Assembly: GCA_964413275.1 (NCBI GenBank)
Contig: CAYPSO010000004.1
Span: 1-64,000 of the forward strand
Origin: JAABRE01 sp964413275
GTDB lineage: Bacteria > Cyanobacteriota > Cyanobacteriia > Cyanobacteriales > JAABRE01
Length of the DNA: 64,000 nt
Reading direction: 5' to 3'
Below are positions 36,518 to 45,214 of the stretch, piece after piece (the first letter of the stretch is position 1; each line of letters begins with the position of its first letter). The notes beneath the pieces were generated by a model. That model was not told the DNA's origin. It saw nothing but the letters and a program-made list of their open reading frames with translations, and ran no database searches. A program made the position numbers and the translations under genes.

Positions 36518-36627
36518 GATTTAAAACTAATCTAGAGTAAGAAGGGAACAGACTATAATAATTAATTAAAATAGCCATTTTATTAAGATTTATTACAAAG
36601 TAAAAATTATAAATTCTTACTATCATA

Positions 36628-37725
36628 TCACAAAAAAGATAATAACTTCTGCCCATAGACACTGGTAATAATAATATTTCGTTGGCGATCGAATAAAACA
36701 GAGCCTACAGTTATGTGAAGTTGACTGTGATTAAAAATGTATTCTTGAGAACGTCGATCTATGGTAGATGCGATCGCACCGTAAACTAAATTAACCCAAT
36801 TATTATCTAAACTGCGTAATAACTGTAAAGCATCTTCAGTGGTGGAGCTAGTAAATATTTTTGGTAAAATATCTGCCGGTAAGCCTAAATTACCACAAAT
36901 AGCCGTTAAAATTTCTAATCTACCATCGGCTAAATGATGATGAGTATGAAATATTCCACCAGCTAATTTAATTAATTTACCATGATAACCAAATAATAAA
37001 ATGGATTTAACTCCTTGGGTAGCCGCACTGACTAACATTGGGCCTAACCAATTAGCTGTTTTAATTAGTTGTTCGGGATTAATACCCATTTTTTGAGCTA
37101 AATCTAATCCATTTTCTCCAATACAAAACACTAAAGTATCAAATTTTTTGGCTTTTTCTGTTAATTCCTGTTGATATAAATCTAATTGTTGAGGTGAAGA
37201 TAAGGGCTGAGAAATTCCTCCTGTACCAAGTAAGGATAATCCCTCAATAATACCAAAAGCACTATTTGATGTGCGAGTAGCTAATTCTCGACCTTCAGGT
37301 AAAATAACAGTTACAATAATTTGCTGATTGGATAATAATAATTTGCTTAAATTATGGGTAATAATATTACGAGCATAATTATATATAGCAGGCTGATTAG
37401 TGTTAATATTAATACCAATTCCTTCGCCTCCTTTGATAATAATTGGTTGAAAATTATTATCATCTATGGTAATTAATTCCACCATTGACCAAATAGGAGT
37501 ATTACGAGTTAAATCAAGATTATCACCCGGATCTGAACGAGTAATTCCTATGGCAATATTGTCAGTAATTTTGGCAATTTGTTCGATGTTAATTGAGACA
37601 GTTTCAGGAGGATTAATTAAGTCTAATTCTACTGATAAAATAGAATTTTTACTTTTTAATTTAAGTAAAGCAGCCACGGCAGAAGCACAGGCAAAAACTG
37701 GTAAAGTGTATCCTTGGCGTAACAT
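36628..37725 (-). CDS. cbiD: Cobalt-precorrin-5B C1-methyltransferase
   Basis: A 365-residue CbiD protein of the anaerobic (early-cobalt) cobamide corrin-ring pathway. It starts LRQGYTLPVFACASAVAALL and carries the family blocks SDPGDNLDLTRNTPIW, KGGEGIGI and LFGYHGKLIKLAGGIFHTHH. Length is usual. In cyanobacteria this supports pseudocobalamin synthesis. No other cobalamin gene and no cobalamin riboswitch were seen next to it; guaA lies downstream with a 110-nt gap. Confidence 0.9.
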   Translation of the reverse strand: MLRQGYTLPVFACASAVAALLKLKSKNSILSVELDLINPPETVSINIEQIAKITDNIAIGITRSDPGDNLDLTRNTPIWSMVELITIDDNNFQPIIIKGGEGIGININTNQPAIYNYARNIITHNLSKLLLSNQQIIVTVILPEGRELATRTSNSAFGIIEGLSLLGTGGISQPLSSPQQLDLYQQELTEKAKKFDTLVFCIGENGLDLAQKMGINPEQLIKTANWLGPMLVSAATQGVKSILLFGYHGKLIKLAGGIFHTHHHLADGRLEILTAICGNLGLPADILPKIFTSSTTEDALQLLRSLDNNWVNLVYGAIASTIDRRSQEYIFNHSQLHITVGSVLFDRQRNIIITSVYGQKLLSFL

Positions 37726-37902
37726 AGATTATTTTATAATATTTTAAAATTAAATTAATATTATCCCCTATACAATAACATTTTTTATGAACCGCAGAGA
37801 GCGCAGAGGAAGCAGAGGAAACAAGAGAGAGAAATGTTCACGAATCGTTTATAATTGCTATATATTAAATTATTAAACAATACAATACAATAATCAATAA
37901 TT

Positions 37903-38865
37903 ATGAAAGCGTTAGTTACAGGAGCAAATGGGTTTACCGGTTCTCATTTAGTTAAAGCTTTATTAACTAAAGTTTACTCTGTTAGGGCGTTAGTTCGTAA
38001 ATCTAGTGATTTATCCCGTTTAGAAAATTTAGATATAGAAATAGTTTATGGAGATATTACTGATAAAAGTAGTTTAGAAGAAGCAATAAAAGATATAGAT
38101 ATGGTATTTCATATTGCTGCCTATGTTGAGTTAGGCTTAGTAGATGAGGATAAAATGAGAAAAATTAATGTTGAAGGTACTAGAAATGTTTTAGAAGTTG
38201 CCTTTAATAATAATGTTCAAAAAATGATTTATTGCAGCACAATTGGAATTTTTGGTGACTCTCAAGGAAAAGTAATTGATGAAACATTTAAGCGTACTCA
38301 AACAGATTTTTCTTCCGCTTATGATATTACTAAATACGAAGCACAACAGTTAGTAAATGAATATGCAAACAAAGGATTACCAGTAATAAGTGTAATGCCA
38401 TCTGGAATTTTTGGAGCAGACGATCCCCATTTTGGGCCGGTAATTAAATTATTTTTAAATAATAAATTCAAATTTTGGGTTGGAGGAGAAAGAGTTACAG
38501 GAATTGTTCATGTAGATGATGCAGTAGAAGCCATGATTTTAGCAGCAGAAAAAGGAAAAGTAGGGGAATATTATATATTATCTGCTGGAGATTTAACCAC
38601 CAGAGAAATGTTTGCAATTTTAGGGAAAAAAACAGGTGTTTCTGTACCGAATGAAGTGCCAAAATTTATCGCTCAAATTCTTGGTAATATCCTTGATATA
38701 ATCGGACGAATTACTTCATGGAATCCGCCTTTAGGCAAAGAAAGATTGCATTATGTTTACGAAAGATGTGTAAGGGTAACAGGAGAAAAAGCTCGCCGAG
38801 AATTAGGTTGGCAACCTCGCTCTGTGGAGCAAACTTTAATTGATATTCTTAATGATTTGAAATGA
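37903..38865 (+). CDS. NAD(P)-dependent extended SDR (sugar epimerase/reductase-like)
   Basis: A 320-residue Rossmann-fold protein of the extended short-chain dehydrogenase family. The cofactor motif GANGFTGSH is at 7-15, then VYGDITD, and the catalytic YxxxK is in SAYDITKYEAQ. The overall sequence resembles the dihydroflavonol-reductase-like and hopanoid-associated epimerases; substrate is unknown. The upstream gap carries a GAACCGCAGAGAGCGCAGAG dispersed repeat; downstream are heptamer arrays. It does not appear to belong to an operon. Confidence 0.82.
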   Translation: MKALVTGANGFTGSHLVKALLTKVYSVRALVRKSSDLSRLENLDIEIVYGDITDKSSLEEAIKDIDMVFHIAAYVELGLVDEDKMRKINVEGTRNVLEVAFNNNVQKMIYCSTIGIFGDSQGKVIDETFKRTQTDFSSAYDITKYEAQQLVNEYANKGLPVISVMPSGIFGADDPHFGPVIKLFLNNKFKFWVGGERVTGIVHVDDAVEAMILAAEKGKVGEYYILSAGDLTTREMFAILGKKTGVSVPNEVPKFIAQILGNILDIIGRITSWNPPLGKERLHYVYERCVRVTGEKARRELGWQPRSVEQTLIDILNDLK

Positions 38866-38885
38866 CAAATTATTTGTTATTCGTT

Positions 38886-39011
38886 AGCATTTAGCGATTA
38901 GCGATTAGCTGTTAGCAATCATTAAACATTAAACAATGTTTAATGAAATGACCTCTTACTTCTTACCTCTTACTTCTTACCTCTTACTTCTTACTTCTTA
39001 CTTCTTACCTC
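38886..39011 (+). repeat. Two heptamer arrays: GCGATTA-type and TTACYTC-type
   Basis: 38886-38920 holds five units related to the GCGATTA/GCAATTA family. 38956-39011 holds eight in-register units TTACTTC/TTACCTC. Both lie in the 157-nt convergent gap before the ProA-like gene, where nothing else is visible. Confidence 0.85.
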
Positions 39012-39022
39012 CTATCTTCTAA

Positions 39023-40273
39023 TTACCCTTGAACAACTTGTGTTAAAGTAGTTAAAGTATCCAAACCAATTAAACCTCGACGATAACCTTTTTGGTTAGA
39101 TACTCCTAAAAATACTGATTCTCCCCCTTTAGGATTGCGATAAAAACGAGGAGAAGAATTAATATAAACTAATGCACTATCAACTCCCATGGCAAATTGA
39201 CGACTTTCATTGTAGGATTCTGTTATTAAACAGTCAGCATGACCACTACTATAATGATTAATCCAAGCAATAGCTTTATCTATCGCTTCAACTTTTTTAA
39301 AAGCTACTATTTTTGCTAAATAAGGTTTTCCCCATTCTCCTTTTTGCATAGGAGTAAGTTGCTCTGGAAATTCTGCAACTAAATTATCATCTCCTCTCAG
39401 AATAAAACCTTTTTCTTCTAAATTATTAAATAATCTAATTAAAGAAGATGGTTTATGATTACTATTAATTAATACTTTTTCAATGGCATTTACTGGATCT
39501 GGTTCACTAGCATGACTATCAATAATTATCGTTCTTACTAAGTCTAAATCGCCGCTACTACTCCAATAAAGATAACAGTTACTCATGGCAGATTTTAAAA
39601 CAGGAATTGTTGATAATTCTGTTACTTGTTCAATTAAACTAGGTCTGCCATAAGGAATTACTAAATTAATATATTTATCTTTACTTAATAAATCTTGAAT
39701 TGAAGAACCTTGCTCTGTAGAAAGAAATTGTACACAATTTTTAGGTAATTCTGCTTGTTCTAAAGCATTTTGTAATATATCAGCAATAACAGCATTAGAA
39801 TGACTTGCCTCACTACTTCCTCGTAAAATTAAACTGTTACCACTTTTTAAACATAAACCAGCAGCTATAATTCCTAATTCTGGAAAAGCTTCATAAATTA
39901 AAGCAATAACTCCGAGGGGTTTTCTTTGACAATAGGTTTGTCCTAATTGTAATTGATAGGAAGCATTAATAACTTTTTCTAATGGATCGGATAAATTACT
40001 TAATTGATTTAAAATATTAATGGTATCATTAAGTCTTTCTGGAGTTAATTTTAACCAATCAATAATCAATTCTGGCACAGCCATCTCTCGGCTAATTTCT
40101 AGGTCAAGGGTATTTGCTTCTAAAACTTCATCAGCCGAGTTTTTCAATCCTTTAGCTATTTCTTTAATGCCTCTACTTCTGTCTATTCCTTTAGTTTTTT
40201 CTAACTCTAGAAAACTTTGATAAACCCGCTTAAGAGAAGTAAATATGGGATTAGGAGAAATATTATTTTTCAT
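39023..40273 (-). CDS. ProA-like gamma-glutamyl-phosphate reductase paralogue lacking the catalytic Cys
   Basis: A 416-residue aldehyde-dehydrogenase-superfamily protein matching ProA along its length (GVIALIYEAFPELGIIAAGL, KSGNSLILRGSSEASHSN). Active-site blocks are altered. The usual (A/T)CN is DPVN with V261 at the nucleophile cysteine position, the IPRGG block reads IPYGR, and ETGxGNCH reads KSAMSNCY. The C-terminal RFYRNPKGGESVFLGVSNQK is also family-like. Normal proline synthesis by this copy is therefore doubtful; a canonical ProA may exist elsewhere. The zinc-ribbon gene is 10 nt upstream, lptC further up. Confidence 0.75.
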   Translation of the reverse strand: MKNNISPNPIFTSLKRVYQSFLELEKTKGIDRSRGIKEIAKGLKNSADEVLEANTLDLEISREMAVPELIIDWLKLTPERLNDTINILNQLSNLSDPLEKVINASYQLQLGQTYCQRKPLGVIALIYEAFPELGIIAAGLCLKSGNSLILRGSSEASHSNAVIADILQNALEQAELPKNCVQFLSTEQGSSIQDLLSKDKYINLVIPYGRPSLIEQVTELSTIPVLKSAMSNCYLYWSSSGDLDLVRTIIIDSHASEPDPVNAIEKVLINSNHKPSSLIRLFNNLEEKGFILRGDDNLVAEFPEQLTPMQKGEWGKPYLAKIVAFKKVEAIDKAIAWINHYSSGHADCLITESYNESRQFAMGVDSALVYINSSPRFYRNPKGGESVFLGVSNQKGYRRGLIGLDTLTTLTQVVQG

Positions 40274-40283
40274 AATTTTAATT

Positions 40284-40778
40284 TTAACGACGATGGGATA
40301 ACCAAACTATTATTGCAGGTATGATAGCACTAATAACAGCGACCATCGCCCAAATAAGGATACCCAATCCCATAGAAGAATTTAAAGCCAAAGGTAGCCA
40401 AATTATTAATAATAAAGTAATAATTCCAGAAGCTATAGGCAGATAGGTATTACCTATATTTTTATTAGCAATTTGCCAACGTTTTCCTGTCCATTTCCAC
40501 GCTTTTTTATAGGGATAAACAGATGATAATTGTTCGATAAATTCTTGATTTTTATCAATTATAAAGATGTGCTGGCATTTTTCACAACCCAAAGCTTCTG
40601 TTAAGGTTATCGGTTGTAAAAGTCCTTTACAACAAGGACAAGGATATTCTTTGTTTAGATCTATTTTATATTTGTTTTGATACCGCACCTGTCCAATTTG
40701 TTTAATTAAAAATTTAATAAAGAAACTAATTTTATAATAGCTTTTAGCAGTTAGCTTTTTATTACCTTTATAATTCAT
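40284..40778 (-). CDS. Zinc-ribbon membrane protein (paralogue B)
   Basis: A protein of up to 164 residues with the same plan as the gene at 24965: a ribbon CPCC...CEKC (CPCCKGLLQPITLTEALGCE, then KCQHIF), a WKWTGKRW block and two C-terminal hydrophobic helices. The first ~30 residues are doubtful, because residues 7-13 are encoded by heptamer repeats (GCTTTTA/GCAGTTA). A GTG at 40688 would give a start of the same length as its paralogue. It sits in a tight lptC / zinc-ribbon / ProA-like same-strand row (10-nt gaps). Function is unknown. Confidence 0.65.
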   Translation of the reverse strand: MNYKGNKKLTAKSYYKISFFIKFLIKQIGQVRYQNKYKIDLNKEYPCPCCKGLLQPITLTEALGCEKCQHIFIIDKNQEFIEQLSSVYPYKKAWKWTGKRWQIANKNIGNTYLPIASGIITLLLIIWLPLALNSSMGLGILIWAMVAVISAIIPAIIVWLSHRR

Positions 40779-40788
40779 AAATCATTCC

Positions 40789-41922
40789 CTATTCAGGAAT
40801 GATTTCAGTAACGACTCTTTCTCCTTTACTACTGGTAACTACCATGCTTTTTTCGGTGAGTTTCCCGACAGCTTTACTTCCAGTAGCTACAAATTGGGGG
40901 TTAGTTTGTTGATAAATTACATTTCCTTCTGCGGTAAACATTTCTTGCTTCATATTCCAGGTCAAGTAATTAGAATATAGTTTGGCTTCTTGATTTGTAT
41001 TTTCCCCTGTAACCCCACTATTTAAGTAGGCTATTTGCTCCTCTAAATCGACTTTTCCCTTATTCCCTGTCACTGTTATTTGTTGTTCTTTATCAATGAT
41101 CTGAATAGGGGTTTCTGTGGTAACTATGCGAGAATTGAGATGCCAACTTGCTGATTTAGTAGCCATTTGTAAAGATGGTTCTAATGAGTTTAACTCAACA
41201 TTATTTTCTAAACGAGCAATTTCGGTTTTTAAGTTTATTTCACCTTTTTGGGCTTGTAAACGGTCAGTAACCGTTGTATTCTGATACCTTTCAATATCTA
41301 AGGGCACATCTACTAAAATTAATTCTTGTTTTATATTCCAGATTAAATGCTCGGTTTTGAATTGTATTGGTGGTTTGTTACTTTTACCTAAAATCTGTCC
41401 ACTTATATCTAATTTTTCTTCTTTGGTTAAATATTTCCCTTCTTTAGCAGATACTTTTAACTTAGGATGAGTTGCCATAATCTGATTATGCACCATTAAG
41501 AGATTCTCTTGAGGTCGCCATTGGGCTTGTTGACACTTAATTTCTATGGCATTACGTTGATCTATGGCAATTATTTCATCTTCTAACCAAACAATTTCAC
41601 CATTTTGTTCGATTTTTCCCTTGGCTGCACTAACTTTTAAGACAATTTCCCCATCTTGATATAAATTACCAGAAAGATTTTCTAATTGAGCAATTTTTTT
41701 ATCTTGACTATAGGATGCTTGTTCGGCTTTTATTTTCCATAAAGTTTGACCTTCAGGATTAGCTTGTTCTAGGGTAATATTTTTAAATATTAAGCGGCTT
41801 TCCTCATTTTCAGTATTATTGTTATTAGAATTTTCTGGAGGTGGAGGAGAGACAACTTTTGACTTTCCACAACCAGAAATAATAACTAATAACAAAAAAA
41901 ATAAAGCAATTTTTAATCTCAA
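40789..41922 (-). CDS. lptC: LptC-type lipoprotein of lipopolysaccharide export
   Basis: A 377-residue protein, as long as other cyanobacterial LptC proteins and about twice the enterobacterial length. N-terminal signal with lipobox ending at a Cys in ISGCGKS (about residue 18), a Pro/Asn linker, then repeated beta strands of the OstA/LptC jellyroll type (LENLSGNLYQDGEIVLKVSA, TAEGNVIYQQTN). It is expected to bridge the LptB2FG transporter and LptA in the periplasm. No other lpt gene is adjacent. The two downstream genes follow at 10-nt spacing. Confidence 0.82.
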   Translation of the reverse strand: MRLKIALFFLLLVIISGCGKSKVVSPPPPENSNNNNTENEESRLIFKNITLEQANPEGQTLWKIKAEQASYSQDKKIAQLENLSGNLYQDGEIVLKVSAAKGKIEQNGEIVWLEDEIIAIDQRNAIEIKCQQAQWRPQENLLMVHNQIMATHPKLKVSAKEGKYLTKEEKLDISGQILGKSNKPPIQFKTEHLIWNIKQELILVDVPLDIERYQNTTVTDRLQAQKGEINLKTEIARLENNVELNSLEPSLQMATKSASWHLNSRIVTTETPIQIIDKEQQITVTGNKGKVDLEEQIAYLNSGVTGENTNQEAKLYSNYLTWNMKQEMFTAEGNVIYQQTNPQFVATGSKAVGKLTEKSMVVTSSKGERVVTEIIPE

Positions 41923-41965
41923 TTTTTTAATTACCTAGTCAAGCAAATTTAAACTATTTTGGTGA

Positions 41966-42559
41966 TTATTGATCTAAAATACCAAACCCAGAAAAGGTTC
42001 GATAAGGACTACTATGTTTAGGATCTTTTTGAATATCCTCTTTAATTTGTTCGAGGTCGATATAACGATCGGCCACATTAATTAAACTATCGCTGGTCAT
42101 CGATCGCAAACTAACTACTTCTACTCTAGCACCACGATAACTAACTGCATCTACTGCATAGGCTAAATCCCCATCTCCACTAACTAATACTGCGCTATCA
42201 TAAGCACCCACCAGAGCCATCAAATCTACGGCAATCTCCACATCAAGGTTCGCCTTTTTTGAGCCATCGGGTAATTGTACTAAATCTTTAGCAATCACTC
42301 GATAACCATTACGACGCATCCACAACAAAAATCCTTGCTGTTTTTCGTTGGTTCGATCTACTCCTGTATAAAAAAAGGAGCGCAACAATCTTGAACCACC
42401 AGTCAAGCGAGAAAGCAATTTTGTATAATCAATTTCTATGCCCAACTGTAGGGCAGCGTAAAATAGATTAGAGCCATCTATAAAAATAGCAACTCTACCC
42501 CTATTCTCCAACACCTGTTCCGGCGTGAAGACTGGGTCACTATCAAAATTATCTAACAT
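41966..42559 (-). CDS. NYN/LabA-like (DUF88) putative ribonuclease
   Basis: A 197-residue PIN-like NYN domain protein. Acidic residues typical of the fold are visible in VAIFIDGSNLFYAA (strand 1 Asp), LVSGDGDLAYAVDAV (central Asp pair) and VVSLRSMTSDSL. Members are metal-dependent RNases or related regulators; LabA in cyanobacteria affects clock output, but this assignment to LabA itself is not certain. It lies upstream of lptC on the same strand with a 43-nt gap. Confidence 0.82.
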   Translation of the reverse strand: MLDNFDSDPVFTPEQVLENRGRVAIFIDGSNLFYAALQLGIEIDYTKLLSRLTGGSRLLRSFFYTGVDRTNEKQQGFLLWMRRNGYRVIAKDLVQLPDGSKKANLDVEIAVDLMALVGAYDSAVLVSGDGDLAYAVDAVSYRGARVEVVSLRSMTSDSLINVADRYIDLEQIKEDIQKDPKHSSPYRTFSGFGILDQ

Positions 42560-42684
42560 TTTTTATGCCTCAGTTTTTATTTTAAAAAAGTTTTTTATTT
42601 TAGTTACCTTCATCTATAACTCATTTTGCTAATATATAGCTTTAATTTCTGATAATTTTAACAATTTCTTCAATTATCTTGTAC

Positions 42685-44274
42685 TTAAATTTCAATACGA
42701 GCAAAAATTGGATGAGTTTTATTTAGGTTTTGATTAGCAGGAAGTTTTCCCCATTGAGAATGCAAGTCGAATAAACGGGCTTGATTAATTTGATTTTTAT
42801 TATTAAAGTCTAAATTAAATCCAAGTTGTTGATAAATATCACGGCTTAAATCAGGAATGATAGGTGATAATAAATAAGCCGATAATCTAACTGATTCGAG
42901 AACTGCATATAAAGTCTCCTCAACTTCTGATTGTTTCCCTTGTTTAAATAAAGTCCAAGGGGCCGTTTCATCAATAAATTTATTACTAGCTCGAATCAAA
43001 TTAAAAACTGCTTCACAAGCTTGTGAAAATTGTAAGTTATCGTAAAAACAATTAACCTTACTACCCAATTCTAACCCAAGTTTTTTTAAAATATTATCAT
43101 CTGTAACATTAATACAAGTTAATTGAGGTAAGGTAGATTGACAATATTTCTTCAACATTCCTAAAGTACGATTAAGTAAATTACCTAAATCGTTTGCCAA
43201 ATCAGCGTTTAGGACTTCGATAAAGCGTTGTTCGTTAAAGTCTCCATCCTTGCCAAATTCTATTTCTTTAATGAAATAATATCTCACTGCATCTGCACTA
43301 TAACGCTCAATTAAATCGAAAGGATCTAAAGTATTTCCTAAACTTTTTCCCATTTTTTGACCATCTTTAGTTAAAAAGCCGTGACCAAATACTTTATTAG
43401 GTAAAGGTAATTGTGCAGACATTAACATTGCCGGCCAATAAACTGCATGAAAACGCAGAATATCTTTACCAATTAAATGCAAATTAATCGGCCACCATTT
43501 AGCTAAAGCATTATCTAAATTTACCTCATCTTCTGGGTTTAATAATGCTGTTACATAACCAAGTAAAGCATCAAACCAAACATAAATTGTATGGGAGGGA
43601 TCGACGGGTAAAGGGAAACCCCAAGGTACATTTACACGAGATATGGAGAAGTCTTGTAATCCCTGTTTAACAAAATTTAATACTTCATTTCTTCGAGTTT
43701 CTGGCTGAATAAATTCAGGATTTTTTTGGTAAAATTCTTCTAATTGTTGCTGATATTTTGATAGTTGAAAGAAATAATTTTGCTCATCTCTCCACTCAGC
43801 TTCTTTGTTAAGATGAATTGCACAATGATGACCGTTAACTAATTCTCTTTTTTCTTTAAATTCTTCACAGGCTACACAATACCAACCTTGTTGTCGATCT
43901 AAATATATATCTCCTCGATCCCAAACTCGTTGGAAAAATTGTTTTACTATTTCTGCATGATTAGGTGAGGTTGTACGACTAAAGCGATCGTATTGAATAT
44001 TGAGTTTATGCCACAATTGTTGAAAACTGGTTACAATTGCGTCGCAATGTAGTTGGGGATCGATTCCTTTGGCTTCGGCGGTGCGTTGGATTTTTAGCCC
44101 ATGTTCATCTGTACCCGTAATAAATAAAACATCTTTGCCTTGTAGTCTTTGCCAACGAGCGATCGCATCAGCAACAATGGTAGTATAAGCACTACCTATA
44201 TGAGGAATATCATTTACATAATATAAAGGTGTGGTTAAGGCAAATTTTTTTAAATTAGTTTCTTGATTACTCAT
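42685..44274 (-). CDS. metG: Methionyl-tRNA synthetase
   Basis: A 529-residue class I synthetase. HIGS sits in NDIPHIGSAYTTIVAD near the N-terminus, the KMSKS loop is a KMGKS variant in GQKMGKSLGN, and the Zn-knuckle CVACEEF...HCAIH is in the connective peptide. The C-terminal EMAPII-like tRNA-binding domain is absent, as in short bacterial forms of about 500-530 residues. Standard function: charging tRNA-Met and initiator tRNA. It has an isolated transcription unit with a 160-nt divergent region to the alpha/beta hydrolase gene. Confidence 0.95.
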   Translation of the reverse strand: MSNQETNLKKFALTTPLYYVNDIPHIGSAYTTIVADAIARWQRLQGKDVLFITGTDEHGLKIQRTAEAKGIDPQLHCDAIVTSFQQLWHKLNIQYDRFSRTTSPNHAEIVKQFFQRVWDRGDIYLDRQQGWYCVACEEFKEKRELVNGHHCAIHLNKEAEWRDEQNYFFQLSKYQQQLEEFYQKNPEFIQPETRRNEVLNFVKQGLQDFSISRVNVPWGFPLPVDPSHTIYVWFDALLGYVTALLNPEDEVNLDNALAKWWPINLHLIGKDILRFHAVYWPAMLMSAQLPLPNKVFGHGFLTKDGQKMGKSLGNTLDPFDLIERYSADAVRYYFIKEIEFGKDGDFNEQRFIEVLNADLANDLGNLLNRTLGMLKKYCQSTLPQLTCINVTDDNILKKLGLELGSKVNCFYDNLQFSQACEAVFNLIRASNKFIDETAPWTLFKQGKQSEVEETLYAVLESVRLSAYLLSPIIPDLSRDIYQQLGFNLDFNNKNQINQARLFDLHSQWGKLPANQNLNKTHPIFARIEI

Positions 44275-44434
44275 TATGTATATAATTGTTTAGTTTTCTA
44301 AATAATCCATTGTAGTGGCAAATACCGCTCAAATTGTCATCTTTTCAGACAACCGTATTCAATGATACGAACTTTTTCTGGTGGGTAAAATACCTACTAT
44401 AATTTGAATTAGTGTATATTTACCTAATTCGTAA

Positions 44435-45211
44435 ATGCAAGTTGTTCAAAAGGTTTCTGATGTTAGTTTTTTGACTCCTAAGCCCATTAAATCTAATTAT
44501 CCTCTATTTATCTATTTACCCGGTATGGATGCCACAGGGAAGCTATTACATACTCAAGTAGATGATTTAACTAGACATTTTGATATTAGGTGTTTATCAA
44601 TTGCCCCAAATAATTTAAGTGATTGGGATAATTTAGCTTCCCAGGTTATAGATTTAATTATAGAAGAATTAAGAAATCGCAAGTATCAGTCGGTGTATCT
44701 CTGTGGCGAATCCTTTGGTGGTTGTTTGGCTTTAAAAATAGCTACCATTGTTCCTTGGTTATTTCAGAAGATTATTTTAGTTAATCCCGCCTCTTCATTT
44801 AAGCAACAACCTTTACTTAGTTTTGGCATTCCTTTAACTCAATGGTTGCCTGATTTTTTATATCAAGGTTCAACATCAGTCTTATTACCCTTTTTAGCAT
44901 CCACAGGTAGAATTAAAGAATGCGATCGCCAAAAGTTATTAAATGCCATGAATTCTTTACCTTTAAATACTGTTAGTTGGCGTTTATCTTTACTCAGAGA
45001 TTTTATGATTAAACCCCAAGATTTATCGAAATTAATTCAACCAGTCTTAATTATGGCTAGTGGTGCAGATTTGTTATTACCATCTATTAATGAAGCTAAA
45101 CGATTACTTAATTATTTTCCCAATGGAATATTAAAAATATTACCCCATAGCGGTCATGCTTGTTTATTAGAAAAAGAAGTTAATCTTCATCAAATCTTAA
45201 AGGATTGGTAA
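44435..45211 (+). CDS. Alpha/beta-hydrolase fold protein
   Basis: A 258-residue hydrolase with the nucleophile elbow GESFGG (S93), an oxyanion block YLPGMDATGK at about 27-36, and a likely catalytic His in LPHSGHACLLE near residue 244. A catalytic Asp is plausible in MASGADLLLPS. No lid-specific or signal features point to a substrate; lipase/esterase-like activity on a small ester or chlorophyll-type ester is possible but not shown. The MscS-like gene follows immediately (4-nt gap), suggesting cotranscription. Confidence 0.8.
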   Translation: MQVVQKVSDVSFLTPKPIKSNYPLFIYLPGMDATGKLLHTQVDDLTRHFDIRCLSIAPNNLSDWDNLASQVIDLIIEELRNRKYQSVYLCGESFGGCLALKIATIVPWLFQKIILVNPASSFKQQPLLSFGIPLTQWLPDFLYQGSTSVLLPFLASTGRIKECDRQKLLNAMNSLPLNTVSWRLSLLRDFMIKPQDLSKLIQPVLIMASGADLLLPSINEAKRLLNYFPNGILKILPHSGHACLLEKEVNLHQILKDW

Positions 45212-45214
45212 TTT

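Noticed and set aside
44341..44380. A fifth ECF-type element (GATACG near 44366)
   Set aside because: The -10-like half is present, but no GGATTT lies at the right distance.
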